From: Emcibacter nanhaiensis
Lineage (GTDB): Bacteria > Pseudomonadota > Alphaproteobacteria > Sphingomonadales > Emcibacteraceae
Assembly: GCF_006385175.1 (NCBI RefSeq)
Contig: NZ_VFIY01000005.1
Coordinates: 441,501-505,500, forward strand
Reading direction: 5' to 3'
Length of the DNA stretch: 64,000 bases
Shown here one piece after another: positions 27,271-35,885 of the stretch (within the stretch, counting starts at the first letter, position 1; every line of letters starts with the position of its first letter). Made by a program: the position numbers and the translations under genes. Under the pieces are notes generated by a model that was given only the letters and a program-made list of their open reading frames with translations, was not told the origin of the DNA and made no database searches.

Positions 27271-28509
27271 ATGACGTACGAAAAGAACACCACTAACATA
27301 TATCCGCTGCTCGGTATTCTGATGTTTTTCCTGCTGTTGGCCGGGATGGTGTTTTCTGACGGCAATATCGCCGGCGTCTTTGCCGTCTTTGGCATAACCC
27401 TTGCCGTTTTCATGGTCTTTTACCTCTATCGGAAAAACGTCTCGCTGGAGGAAAAACTGGAAGAAACCTCCCTGGAGCTGCACGCCAGCCGGGATGCCCT
27501 GGCTGCGGAAAAATCGGCGTTGCAGAAAATTGCCGAGGAAAATATCGGCCTTGCGGAAGAAAACTTTCTCGCCCGGGAAGAAGCCGAAGCGCACAGCAGT
27601 CTTCTGATGGCGGTCATGGAAAATATGCCCCAGGCGGTCTGCCTGGTGTCGGCCGACGGGGAAATGCTCAACTGGAACAGTAAAATGGCGCCCCTGTTTG
27701 GCCTGGCGCCGGAGGCCATCAGTGCGGACATGACATTTGCCCAGCTCAGCTGGAGCCTGAGCGATGCGCGGCTGAGCGTTCCCGACCACGCCCTGGTCGG
27801 CAAATACAACCTGTCCGACGACCTGCCGGAAACCGCTGTCCCTGATGAAGTGACCCATTATGAACGGGAAATGGAGGACGGACGCACCCTGGAAGTGTTC
27901 CGGACTGTCCTGCTGGACGGTAGTTTTGTCGCCACCTATACGGATATCACCGAGCGCAAGAAAGCGGAACATGTGATCCGCCGCATGGCCCATTTTGACG
28001 GTGTGACCGGCCTGTCCAACCGGGCGCATTTCACCGAGAAACTGGAAGGCCGGCTGCACCAGAGCCGCCGCAACGACGGCCCCTTTGCCGTCGTCATGCT
28101 GGACCTGGATAAATTCAAGCATGTCAACGATACCCACGGCCACCCCATGGGAGATGCGCTGCTGGAAAGGGTGGCGGAAATCTTCGCCGTCAGCGTCCGG
28201 GATGATGACCTGGTGGCCCGTTTCGGCGGCGATGAATTCGCCATCATGTTTGACGAAATCAATGAAATTGAAGAAGTTCTGGCCCCGCTCAACAGGATCC
28301 TGAAAAAGATCTCCCAGCCGCTGGAAATCGACGGCGTTGAGCTGGAAGTAGGGACCAGCATGGGGGTTGCCATGTTCCCCGATCACGGCACCACCGCCGA
28401 CGGACTGATCAAGACCGCCGACGAGGCTCTCTATCTGGCCAAGAAAAACGGCCGCGGCCGGATCGAGGTTGCCGGTCTGCCGCCCAAAGGGCTCAAGCTG
28501 CTTGTATAG
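27271..28509 (+). CDS. membrane-bound PAS-GGDEF diguanylate cyclase
   Basis: 412 residues. Two N-terminal membrane helices (about 12-32 and 37-55) are followed by a coiled coil rich in Glu/Ala (about 58-108), a PAS domain (about 112-220) ending in TDITERKKAEHV, and GGDEF (about 230-395) with RFGGDEFAIMF. The I-site RxxD (RDDD) sits five residues before it. No EAL domain, so it should make c-di-GMP and be inhibited by product. I chose the ATG at 27271; a TTG at 27256 has no better ribosome site. It stands alone between two minus-strand genes. Confidence 0.88.
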   Translation: MTYEKNTTNIYPLLGILMFFLLLAGMVFSDGNIAGVFAVFGITLAVFMVFYLYRKNVSLEEKLEETSLELHASRDALAAEKSALQKIAEENIGLAEENFLAREEAEAHSSLLMAVMENMPQAVCLVSADGEMLNWNSKMAPLFGLAPEAISADMTFAQLSWSLSDARLSVPDHALVGKYNLSDDLPETAVPDEVTHYEREMEDGRTLEVFRTVLLDGSFVATYTDITERKKAEHVIRRMAHFDGVTGLSNRAHFTEKLEGRLHQSRRNDGPFAVVMLDLDKFKHVNDTHGHPMGDALLERVAEIFAVSVRDDDLVARFGGDEFAIMFDEINEIEEVLAPLNRILKKISQPLEIDGVELEVGTSMGVAMFPDHGTTADGLIKTADEALYLAKKNGRGRIEVAGLPPKGLKLLV

Positions 28510-28518
28510 CGGCCCCTT

Positions 28519-29487
28519 CTATTTGCCCTTGTTGTTGAATACGGCGCAGGGGTTATCCCGGTCCGTTGCCTCACTGAAGATCACAAAATTATAGGGCAGC
28601 CGCTTCACGCCCTGCGCAGCGGCATAGTCCGTGGGCGTCTCCAGGCCGGGTTGCACCTCGACCTGGCCGACGCTCAGGACCGTTCCCGCGACGCCTGATT
28701 TCACCAGATAATAGGGCACGCCCAGATCCCTGCGGACATGGCCGTTGCCGGCAATCAGGATCGCTTTGCCGATGGGGCTGAGGCCGGCCTGTTCAACCAG
28801 GCTTTGGCTCAGGGAGGCGTCCCTGAGGCGCTGGATCAGGCTGAACCGGGGCAGCACCCGGTCGGGCAGGGCATTGCAGTGGCCTTCCATGATTTCCTGT
28901 TGGCTTTGTTGCTCCAGCTCGTCGGGCCAGTCGATGTTCAGATAAGGGGAGAACGCAGCCCTCAGGTCGGCCGGCAACCCGCCCAGCCCCTGTTTATGCA
29001 CAGCGCCCACATCATGGTGGGACAGGCCGCCGGCGCCGATCGGCAACTCCTTTTCCATGGCGATATCAAACAGGGGTTTGTACCAGGTCCAGTCGGGCCA
29101 GCCGCTGTGTTCCCAGTCCAGCAGCACCTCCAGGCCGCTGGCGTCGTGCCGGTGCGGGCTGCCGCCGGGCTCTGGCGAGGCGAAACGGCTGCGGAAAATG
29201 GCAAAGGCATTCTGCTTGCTTCGTTCCGCCATCTCAAAGACCACCGCTCTTTTCCGGTCACTGCCGGTCAGTTTGTCCAGCAACCCGGCCTGCCTGTCGT
29301 GATGGAGCTTGTTGTCATGAATCTCCCCAAGCAAGACGAAACGCGCCCTGTTCAGTTGCTCGATCAGCCGGTCGCGGGAAATAAAGGACTGGTCCTGCAC
29401 ATCCCAGATTTTGCCGCTCAGCTCTTCTGTCCGGCCGGATGTTATTAAGGTCAGGAAAAGCAGGACGGTGAGAGAGAATAGCCGCAT
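28519..29487 (-). CDS. ChaN-family (haem-binding uptake, Tiki superfamily) exported protein
   Basis: 322 residues with a signal peptide (MRLFSLTVLLFLTLITSG). ARFVLLGEIHDNKLHHDRQ and the late ILIAGNGHVRRDLGVPYYL are the two signatures of the ChaN/PF04187 family. Characterised members bind haem at the outer membrane or act as EreA/Tiki-like metal hydrolases. There is no lipobox cysteine, unlike classical ChaN, so it is probably periplasmic. Convergent with the diguanylate cyclase and divergent from the NADP oxidoreductase. Confidence 0.78.
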   Translation of the reverse strand: MRLFSLTVLLFLTLITSGRTEELSGKIWDVQDQSFISRDRLIEQLNRARFVLLGEIHDNKLHHDRQAGLLDKLTGSDRKRAVVFEMAERSKQNAFAIFRSRFASPEPGGSPHRHDASGLEVLLDWEHSGWPDWTWYKPLFDIAMEKELPIGAGGLSHHDVGAVHKQGLGGLPADLRAAFSPYLNIDWPDELEQQSQQEIMEGHCNALPDRVLPRFSLIQRLRDASLSQSLVEQAGLSPIGKAILIAGNGHVRRDLGVPYYLVKSGVAGTVLSVGQVEVQPGLETPTDYAAAQGVKRLPYNFVIFSEATDRDNPCAVFNNKGK

Positions 29488-29513
29488 GGAGCCTCATTTT
29501 TTGCTATGATAAT

Positions 29514-29540
29514 GGGAAATCCGGGAAATCCGGGATTTCC
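29514..29540. repeat. three consecutive 9-mers forming direct and inverted repeats
   Basis: GGGAAATCC (29514-29522) and GGGAAATCC (29523-29531) are followed by GGGATTTCC (29532-29540). The last two form a 17-bp palindrome (GGAAATCC-G-GGATTTCC). It lies 27 bases upstream of the chaN-like start in a divergent region and could be an operator for either gene. Confidence 0.5.
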
Positions 29541-29636
29541 AGTCAGGCCGAAAGCTTTGCGGATTGACCGGGGGAAGTCAACCGCCTTGCATCAGGTCCG
29601 GTAATAATATAGCTTAAAGATATATAGGAGGGCATT

Positions 29637-30644
29637 ATGGCGGAAATCAATCATCAGGTTCTATTGAAATCCCGGCCGGTCGGCTGGGTGACCGAAGAAA
29701 ATTTCGATTATGTGGCCGGTGACATGCCGGTCCCGGGCCCGGGAGAAATCCTGGTCAAAAACAAATATATGTCGCTGGACCCTTATATGCGCGGCCGTAT
29801 GAACGAGGGCAAATCCTACGTGGCGCCGTTTGAAATCGGCAAGGTGCTGCAGGCTGGCGTGGTCGGGGAAGTGATTGAAAGCCATAACGAGAAATTTGCC
29901 GTCGGCGATCATGTTTCCGGCATGCTGGGCTGGGAAAATTACTCGGCTTCCAATGGCGCCGGGCTGATGAAGGTGGATCCTGATATCGCGCCCCTGTCCT
30001 GGAACCTGGGGATCCTGGGCATGCCGGGGATGACCGCCTATGTGGGGCTGATGTCGATCGGTGAACCGAAGGAGGGCGAAACCCTGTTCGTGTCCGCCGC
30101 CTCCGGTGCGGTCGGTAGCGTAGTCGGGCAACTGGGCAAGATCATGGGCCTGCGGGTTGTGGGCTGCGCCGGGGAAGATGACAAGGTGGCCTGGCTGATA
30201 GACGAACTGGGCTTCGATGCCGCCTTCAACTACAAGACCTGTGGTCCGGTTTACAAGAAAATGCGCGAGGTCTGCCCGGAAGGCATCGACATCAACTTTG
30301 AAAATGTCGGCGGGGAAATCATGGAAGCGGCCCTGTGGCAGATGAAAGACTTTGGCCGCATCATCCTGTGCGGGATGATTGCCAACTATAACGACACGGA
30401 AATGACACCCGGTCCCCGCGGCATGGCGGTGATGATCCAGCGACGGCTGAAAATGCAGGGCTTTATCGTCTCTGACCGCCCCGACCTGTGCGGGGAATAT
30501 GTTCAGAAGGCGGCCGGCTGGGTCAGGGACGGCAAGCTGAAATACCGGGAGACAGTGACCGAGGGGCTGGAAAATGCGCCCCGGGCCTTCATCGGCCTGC
30601 TCAAGGGGGAAAATTTCGGCAAACAGATCGTCAAGCTGGACTAG
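29637..30644 (+). CDS. NADP-dependent oxidoreductase (zinc-free MDR, CurA/PTGR type)
   Basis: 335 residues. The MDR protein starts with VLLKSRPVGWVTEENFDYV and MSLDPYMRGRMNEGKSY, diagnostic for the leukotriene B4 dehydrogenase / CurA branch, which reduces alpha,beta-unsaturated ketones with NADPH. LFVSAASGAVGSVVGQLGK is the nucleotide-binding loop, and FENVGGEIMEAALWQMK with RIILCGMIANYND follows. The structural and catalytic zinc ligands of alcohol dehydrogenases are absent, as expected. TATAGGAGGGCATT before the ATG is a strong ribosome site. The substrate is unknown. Confidence 0.9.
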   Translation: MAEINHQVLLKSRPVGWVTEENFDYVAGDMPVPGPGEILVKNKYMSLDPYMRGRMNEGKSYVAPFEIGKVLQAGVVGEVIESHNEKFAVGDHVSGMLGWENYSASNGAGLMKVDPDIAPLSWNLGILGMPGMTAYVGLMSIGEPKEGETLFVSAASGAVGSVVGQLGKIMGLRVVGCAGEDDKVAWLIDELGFDAAFNYKTCGPVYKKMREVCPEGIDINFENVGGEIMEAALWQMKDFGRIILCGMIANYNDTEMTPGPRGMAVMIQRRLKMQGFIVSDRPDLCGEYVQKAAGWVRDGKLKYRETVTEGLENAPRAFIGLLKGENFGKQIVKLD

Positions 30645-30645
30645 G

Positions 30646-30867
30646 CTACTTTCGCGGCGGGCCCACATCTTCATTGCCCGGGGGCAGCAGATCCCGGTCG
30701 TTGATAGGACAGCGGGGAAACCCGGCGCTGGTCAGGGTGCCGTCCGGGCAGCGGTAACTGCAATTACCGGCGCTGTCGCAGATATTGCGGGCCATCTCCT
30801 CACCGGCTTCCCGGGTACAGGCAGCGAGAGAAATTATAAATAAAATCAATAAAATACGTTGCATCAT
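30646..30867 (-). CDS. small lipoprotein, hypothetical
   Basis: 73 residues with a good lipobox (ILLILFIISLAAC, Cys17) and a cysteine-rich mature part (NICDSAGNCSYRCPDG and GFPRCP). The four cysteines suggest disulfides in the periplasm. The ATG follows AAGGACAGTCGG. It is convergent with the oxidoreductase, with one base between the stops, and divergent from the exporter operon. I do not recognise a family; the short length leaves some doubt. Confidence 0.6.
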   Translation of the reverse strand: MMQRILLILFIISLAACTREAGEEMARNICDSAGNCSYRCPDGTLTSAGFPRCPINDRDLLPPGNEDVGPPRK

Positions 30868-30929
30868 CCGACTGTCCTTAGTGTCAGCGAAGTTTCATTT
30901 ATGAATGCGGCTAAAAAAAGACTGTGCGA

Positions 30930-30958
30930 TTGACTCAGGTCACTTGAATTCGTCTAAT
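30930..30958 (+). promoter_or_regulatory. candidate sigma70-type promoter for the HlyD-ABC operon
   Basis: TTGACT (30930-30935) and TCTAAT (30953-30958) are separated by exactly 17 bases and lie about 47 bases before the HlyD start at 31005. Confidence 0.5.
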
Positions 30959-31004
30959 GCGGGTTATATTGTTGCAGAGCAAAAAAGGGCAGGAGACGTC
31001 TTCA

Positions 31005-32000
31005 ATGAGCGGTTCGTTCCTCAGGAATGCTTTTATTTTTATCATTGTCATTGCTGCCGTTATCGGCGGTGTGCGCTGGTGGCAGGCCCGGAACAATGGC
31101 GAGTTTTCTGACTTTGCAATGGGCAACGGCAGGATCGAAGCCGACCAGGTTGATGTGGCCACCAAATATGGCGGCCGGATTATCGCGATTTACGCCAACG
31201 AGGGCGATCTGGTGAAGCCGGGACAGGTTCTGGCCGTGATGGATACGGCCGAAGAGGAAGCCCTGCTGGAGGAAGCCCGGGCTTCCATTGCGCAGGCGGA
31301 ACAATCGGTCCGTGAAGTGGAAGCGACCATTGTCCAGCGGGAAAGTGAACTGAAATTTGCCGACCAGGAACTGGAGCGCACCAGAGCGCTGGTGGCGAAG
31401 GGCCATGTCTCGCAGCAGCAGGCGGACCAGAAAATCAGCACCCGGGATATTGCCGCAGCAGCGCTGGAGGCGGCAAAAGCACGGTTGAAAACCACCGAAC
31501 AGGCGGTGGCTTCCGCCCAGGCGGAAGTGAAAAGAATCAAGATCCAGATCGATGAGGCAACCCTGAAAGCCCCGGTCACCGGCCGGGTGCTCTACCGGCT
31601 GGCAGAAAATGGCGAGGTGCTGGGGGCGGGCGGCAAGGTGCTGACCCTGGTCGACCTGAGCGACATCTATATGACCATCTTCCTGCCCTCGGCCGAAGCG
31701 GCCCGGGTCCGTTTCGGTGCCGAGGCCCGGATCAAGGTGGATGCTGCCCCCGGCCGGGTTGTCCCCGCGGTGGTGACCTTTGTTTCCCCGGAGGCCCAGT
31801 TCACCCCGAAACAGGTGGAAACCCGGGACGAACGGGAAAAACTGATGTTCCGGGTCAAGGTGACCATTCCCAGCGAACTGGTGATGAAAAATATCGACCG
31901 GGTCAAAACCGGCGTCAGGGGGCTGGCCTATGTCCGGCTGAACAGGGACGTCGCCTGGCCCGAGGAACTTGAGGTCAACCTGAGCCAGCCTGAAGGATAG
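31005..32000 (+). CDS. HlyD-family membrane fusion protein
   Basis: 331 residues. One N-terminal membrane anchor (FLRNAFIFIIVIAAVIGGVRWW) is followed by a lipoyl-like half (VDVATKYGGRIIAIYANEGDLVKPGQ), a long coiled-coil hairpin (about 75-175, many Ala/Glu/Gln), the second lipoyl half (LKAPVTGRVLYRLAENGEVLGAGGKV) and beta-barrel domains. It should bridge the ABC exporter to an outer-membrane channel. I chose ATG 31005 because AGGAG ends nine bases upstream. First gene of a three-gene exporter operon that matches the yhiI-rbbA-yhhJ order of enterobacteria. Confidence 0.9.
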   Translation: MSGSFLRNAFIFIIVIAAVIGGVRWWQARNNGEFSDFAMGNGRIEADQVDVATKYGGRIIAIYANEGDLVKPGQVLAVMDTAEEEALLEEARASIAQAEQSVREVEATIVQRESELKFADQELERTRALVAKGHVSQQQADQKISTRDIAAAALEAAKARLKTTEQAVASAQAEVKRIKIQIDEATLKAPVTGRVLYRLAENGEVLGAGGKVLTLVDLSDIYMTIFLPSAEAARVRFGAEARIKVDAAPGRVVPAVVTFVSPEAQFTPKQVETRDEREKLMFRVKVTIPSELVMKNIDRVKTGVRGLAYVRLNRDVAWPEELEVNLSQPEG

Positions 32001-32003
32001 CCC

Positions 32004-34745
32004 GTGAGCGACCGGTCGGGATCATATGTTGCCGAACTGACCGGTGTCACTCACCGTTATGGACGCAAATCCGCCCTGAGCGACGTCACCCTTTCCCTGC
32101 CGGCAGGCTGTATGGTCGGCCTGATCGGGCCGGACGGGGTCGGCAAGTCGACCCTGATGGGCCTGATCGCCGGCGCCCGCAAGCTGCAGGAAGGTACAGT
32201 CGAGGTGCTGGACGGCGACATGACCTCGGAAAAACACCGCAACAGGGTCTATCCCCATATCGCCTACATGCCCCAGGGGCTGGGTAAAAACCTCTATATG
32301 GACCTGAGTATCCATGAAAACCTGCAGTTTTTCGCCCGCTTGTTCGGCCTGAGCCGGAAAGCGCGCAAAGTCCGGATTGATCGCCTGCTCAGGGCAACGG
32401 GACTGTTGCCGTTCAAGCGCCGTCCGGCGGGCAAGCTGTCCGGCGGCATGAAGCAGAAGCTGGGTCTGTGCTGCGCCCTGATCCATGATCCAGACCTGTT
32501 GATCCTGGACGAGCCGACCACCGGCGTCGACCCGCTGAGCCGGCAGCAGTTCTGGATCCTGATCGACGAGATCCGGAAAAGCAGCCCGAACATGAGTGTG
32601 CTGGTCTCTACCGCCTATATGGAGGAGGCGGACCGTTTCGACTGGCTGGTGGCCATGAATGACGGCAAAGTGCTGGCCACGGGGACGCCTTCCGACCTGA
32701 AGGCGCAGACCGGCTGCGACAGTCTGGAAGATACATTTATCCGGCTGCTTCCGGGCCAGGAGCAAGGCAGCAAACAACGGCTGGTGATCCCGCCGCTGGA
32801 AGTGCAGGATGGCGAAGTCGCCATCGAGGCCCGGAACCTGACCCGGCGGTTCGGCAATTTTACAGCCGTCGATGATGTCAGTTTTGAAATCCAGCGCGGC
32901 GAAATTTTCGGCTTTCTCGGTTCCAACGGCTGCGGCAAGACCACGACCATGAAGATGCTGACCGGCCTGCTGCCGGCCAGCGAAGGTGAGGCCTTTCTGT
33001 TTGGCAGCCAGGTCAAAGGGGGAGACATGAAAACCCGCGAGCGGGTCGGCTATATGTCGCAATCCTTCTCGCTGTACCGGGAACTGACGGTACGGCAGAA
33101 CTTGGTGCTGCATGGCCGCCTGTTTAATCTCTCTGACCGTGAGATCAAGGCGCGGATAAAGGATCTGGTGGCCCGCTTCACGCTGGAAAAACATCTCGAC
33201 GATTTGACCGAGTCCCTGCCGCTCGGCGTGCGCCAGCGCCTGTCGCTGGCGGTGGCGGTCATTCACGAGCCGGAAATGCTGATCCTGGATGAGCCCACCT
33301 CCGGGGTGGATCCCATTGCCCGCGATGAGTTCTGGAAACTGCTGATCGACCTGTCGCGCAATCAGAATGTGACCATTTTCATCTCCACCCATTTTATGAA
33401 TGAGGCGTTGCGCTGCGACCGGGTCTCTCTGATGCATGACGGCAAGGTGCTGGCCTGCGATACGCCCGACCGGCTGATGCAGGCGAAGAATACCGAAAGT
33501 TTCGAGGACGCCTTTATCGACTATATCCGGGAAACGGTAGGGGAAGAGGAGGCCGAGGTTGAGGAAATTGTCCCTGCGGAAGCGGCGGCAGAACCGGGAC
33601 AACGCAAAAAGCCGGGATTTTTCCGGCTGTCGCGCCTGCTGACCTACAGTTACCGGGAATATCTGGAAATTATCCGGGATCCGATCCGGCTGGCCTTTGC
33701 CTTCGGCGGCACGGCCCTGCTCTATATCGTTTTCGGCTACGGCATTTCCGCCGATGTGACGAATTTGCGCTATGCGGCGCTGGACCTGGACAATTCGCCG
33801 GAAAGCCGGGCCTATGTGGAACAGTTCCGCGGCTCCCGCTATTTCCGGGAGGTTGACCGGATTTACAGTGCCGAGGAGGCGGAAACCCTGCTGCAGGGCA
33901 ACAAAGCGTCGCTGGTGGTGGAAATACCGCCCGATTTCGGCCGCGACCTCAGTCAGGGCAAAAAGCCCGAGGTGGCGGCTTGGATTGACGGGGCCATGCC
34001 GGACCAGGCCGAAACCATCAAGGGCTATGTCCAGGGCCTGCACCGTGCCTATCTGGATGATTACAGTCGCCGGACAACAGGCGAACCGCTGCAACAGCTG
34101 CCGGTGGATATCGTGATCCGCTACAGCTACAATCCCAGCTTCGAAAGCATCTATGCCATGGTGCCGGCCATTCCCACCATCCTGTTGTTCATGGTGCCGG
34201 CGATCCTCATGGCGGTCAGTGTGGTGCGGGAAAAGGAACTGGGCAGCATCAACAATTTTTATGTGACACCGGTCACCCGGCTTGAATTCCTGCTCGGCAA
34301 GCAGCTGCCCTATATCATAATTTTTTACATCAATACCCTGATGCTGCTGGTGATGGCCCTGTTCCTGTTCCAGGTGCCGGTCAAGGGCAGCCTGACCGCC
34401 TTTCTGATCGGCAGCCTGTTCTATGTGACTGTGACGACCGGCTTCGGGCTGATGATTTCCGCCTTTGTCCGCAGCCAGATCGCCGCCATTTTCGCCACCG
34501 CCATCCTGGCGATTATGCCGACGATCCAGTTTTCCGGCCTGACCCAGCCGGTGTCCACGCTGCAGGGCCGGGCCGAACTTATGGGCCATCTCTGGCCGGC
34601 CGGCAAGTTCCTGCACCTGGGGGTCGGCTCCTTTACCAAGGCCCTGTCGCTGGAGGCCCTGGCCCCGGATCTGCTGCGTTTGATGGTTTATGTGCCGGTG
34701 TTCCTGACCCTTGCCGTCATCGCCATGAAAAAGCAGGAGAAATGA
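32004..34745 (+). CDS. RbbA-like ABC transporter, two ATPase domains fused to ABC-2 permease
   Basis: 913 residues. ATPase domain 1 (about 8-235) has Walker A GPDGVGKST, signature KLSGGMKQKLG and Walker B LLILDEPTTGVDP. Domain 2 (about 270-495) has GSNGCGKTTT and LILDEPTSGVDP, but its signature is LPLGVRQRLS rather than LSGGQ. An acidic linker (EEEAEVEEIVPAEAAAEP) leads to an ABC-2 permease part (about 545-913) with one helix, a large periplasmic region and five C-terminal helices. The start is GTG 32004 with GAAGGA upstream, three bases after hlyD. Related E. coli RbbA was described as ribosome-associated, but the gene context here points to export. Confidence 0.9.
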   Translation: MSDRSGSYVAELTGVTHRYGRKSALSDVTLSLPAGCMVGLIGPDGVGKSTLMGLIAGARKLQEGTVEVLDGDMTSEKHRNRVYPHIAYMPQGLGKNLYMDLSIHENLQFFARLFGLSRKARKVRIDRLLRATGLLPFKRRPAGKLSGGMKQKLGLCCALIHDPDLLILDEPTTGVDPLSRQQFWILIDEIRKSSPNMSVLVSTAYMEEADRFDWLVAMNDGKVLATGTPSDLKAQTGCDSLEDTFIRLLPGQEQGSKQRLVIPPLEVQDGEVAIEARNLTRRFGNFTAVDDVSFEIQRGEIFGFLGSNGCGKTTTMKMLTGLLPASEGEAFLFGSQVKGGDMKTRERVGYMSQSFSLYRELTVRQNLVLHGRLFNLSDREIKARIKDLVARFTLEKHLDDLTESLPLGVRQRLSLAVAVIHEPEMLILDEPTSGVDPIARDEFWKLLIDLSRNQNVTIFISTHFMNEALRCDRVSLMHDGKVLACDTPDRLMQAKNTESFEDAFIDYIRETVGEEEAEVEEIVPAEAAAEPGQRKKPGFFRLSRLLTYSYREYLEIIRDPIRLAFAFGGTALLYIVFGYGISADVTNLRYAALDLDNSPESRAYVEQFRGSRYFREVDRIYSAEEAETLLQGNKASLVVEIPPDFGRDLSQGKKPEVAAWIDGAMPDQAETIKGYVQGLHRAYLDDYSRRTTGEPLQQLPVDIVIRYSYNPSFESIYAMVPAIPTILLFMVPAILMAVSVVREKELGSINNFYVTPVTRLEFLLGKQLPYIIIFYINTLMLLVMALFLFQVPVKGSLTAFLIGSLFYVTVTTGFGLMISAFVRSQIAAIFATAILAIMPTIQFSGLTQPVSTLQGRAELMGHLWPAGKFLHLGVGSFTKALSLEALAPDLLRLMVYVPVFLTLAVIAMKKQEK

Positions 34746-34746
34746 C

Positions 34747-35871
34747 ATGAACAGGATTCGGCATATTTTCTGGCTCGGCATCAAGGAATTGTTCAGTCTG
34801 AAGCGGGACATCGTACTGCTGGTTCTGGTGATCTATTCCTTCACCCTGGCGGTCTATGTGGAAGCCACCGGCATTACCGGCCAGGTGCACAACGCCTCCA
34901 TCGCGGTGGTTGACGAGGATCAGTCGCGCCTGTCCAAGCAGATCATGGACGCGGTACCGAAACCCTTTTTCCGGGATCCGGTTATGGTGAGTGCGCCGGC
35001 GGCGGCGAACGGTATGGATGACGGCGACTATATGTTTGTACTCAATATCCCCAAGGGGTTTGAGCAGGATATTCTGGCCGGGCGCAAGCCGGAAATCCTG
35101 GTCGATGTGGACGCCACCGCCGTCAACCAGGCCGGCAAGGGGGCGGGGTACCTGCAGGAACTGATCAATGACGAGGTAGCAAATTTTGTCCTTGGCACGC
35201 CCGAGGGAATCGAGCCGCCGGTCAAGCTGGTCAGCCATATGGCCTTCAACCCCAATGCCATTTCCATGTGGTTTACCAGCCTGGCCTCGGTGATTGACAA
35301 GGTGGTGATGCTGACCGTCATTCTGACCGGCGCCGCCCTGATCCGGGAGCGGGAGCATGGCACCATCGAGCATCTCATGGTGATGCCGCTCACCCCCTGG
35401 GAAATCGTCCTGTCCAAGGTCTGGGCCAACGGCCTGGTCATCCTGCTCGGCGTGGCTTTTGCCATCCTGCTGGTCATCCACCGGGTGCTTTCGGTGCCAG
35501 TGGCGGGATCGGTGCCGCTTTATCTGTGCGGGACCATTATTTTCCTGTTTTTCGCCACCGCTTTCGGCGTGTTTATCGGCACCATCGTCCGCAGCATGCC
35601 CCAGCTCGGCCTTCTGACTATTCTCATGATTCTGCCGATGATGCTGCTGTCCGGCGGCAAGACGCCGGTGGAAAACCAGCCGGACTGGATGCAGGACATT
35701 ACCTTTTTCCTCCCCTCCCGCCATTATGTCAGTTTTTCCCAGTCGATCCTGCTGCGGGATGCGGGCATCGACGTGGTCTGGCCCGAGTTCCTGATCGTGG
35801 CGGTGATGGGACTGTTCTTCTTCGGCCTCAGTCTGATCCTGTTCCGGCGGTCAATGGATGTGGGGAAATAA
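34747..35871 (+). CDS. ABC-2 type permease (YhhJ-like)
   Basis: 374 residues. An N-terminal helix (IVLLVLVIYSFTLAVYV) is followed by a periplasmic domain of about 130 residues and five helices near the C terminus, the ABC-2 membrane layout. LIREREHGTIEHLMVMPLTPWEIVLSK is the conserved cytoplasmic coupling motif. It starts one base after the fused ATPase gene. As two permease units are needed, this protein should pair with the permease half of the fused protein. Confidence 0.9.
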   Translation: MNRIRHIFWLGIKELFSLKRDIVLLVLVIYSFTLAVYVEATGITGQVHNASIAVVDEDQSRLSKQIMDAVPKPFFRDPVMVSAPAAANGMDDGDYMFVLNIPKGFEQDILAGRKPEILVDVDATAVNQAGKGAGYLQELINDEVANFVLGTPEGIEPPVKLVSHMAFNPNAISMWFTSLASVIDKVVMLTVILTGAALIREREHGTIEHLMVMPLTPWEIVLSKVWANGLVILLGVAFAILLVIHRVLSVPVAGSVPLYLCGTIIFLFFATAFGVFIGTIVRSMPQLGLLTILMILPMMLLSGGKTPVENQPDWMQDITFFLPSRHYVSFSQSILLRDAGIDVVWPEFLIVAVMGLFFFGLSLILFRRSMDVGK

Positions 35872-35885
35872 GTCTATAGCGGCAA

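Noticed and set aside
32022-34811. 929-codon open frame on the minus strand
   Set aside because: It is the antisense shadow of the fused ABC transporter gene, whose motifs are complete. Biased third-codon bases in GC-rich genes keep the opposite frame open; the translation is rich in His/Gln/Asp and has no recognisable domain or ribosome site.
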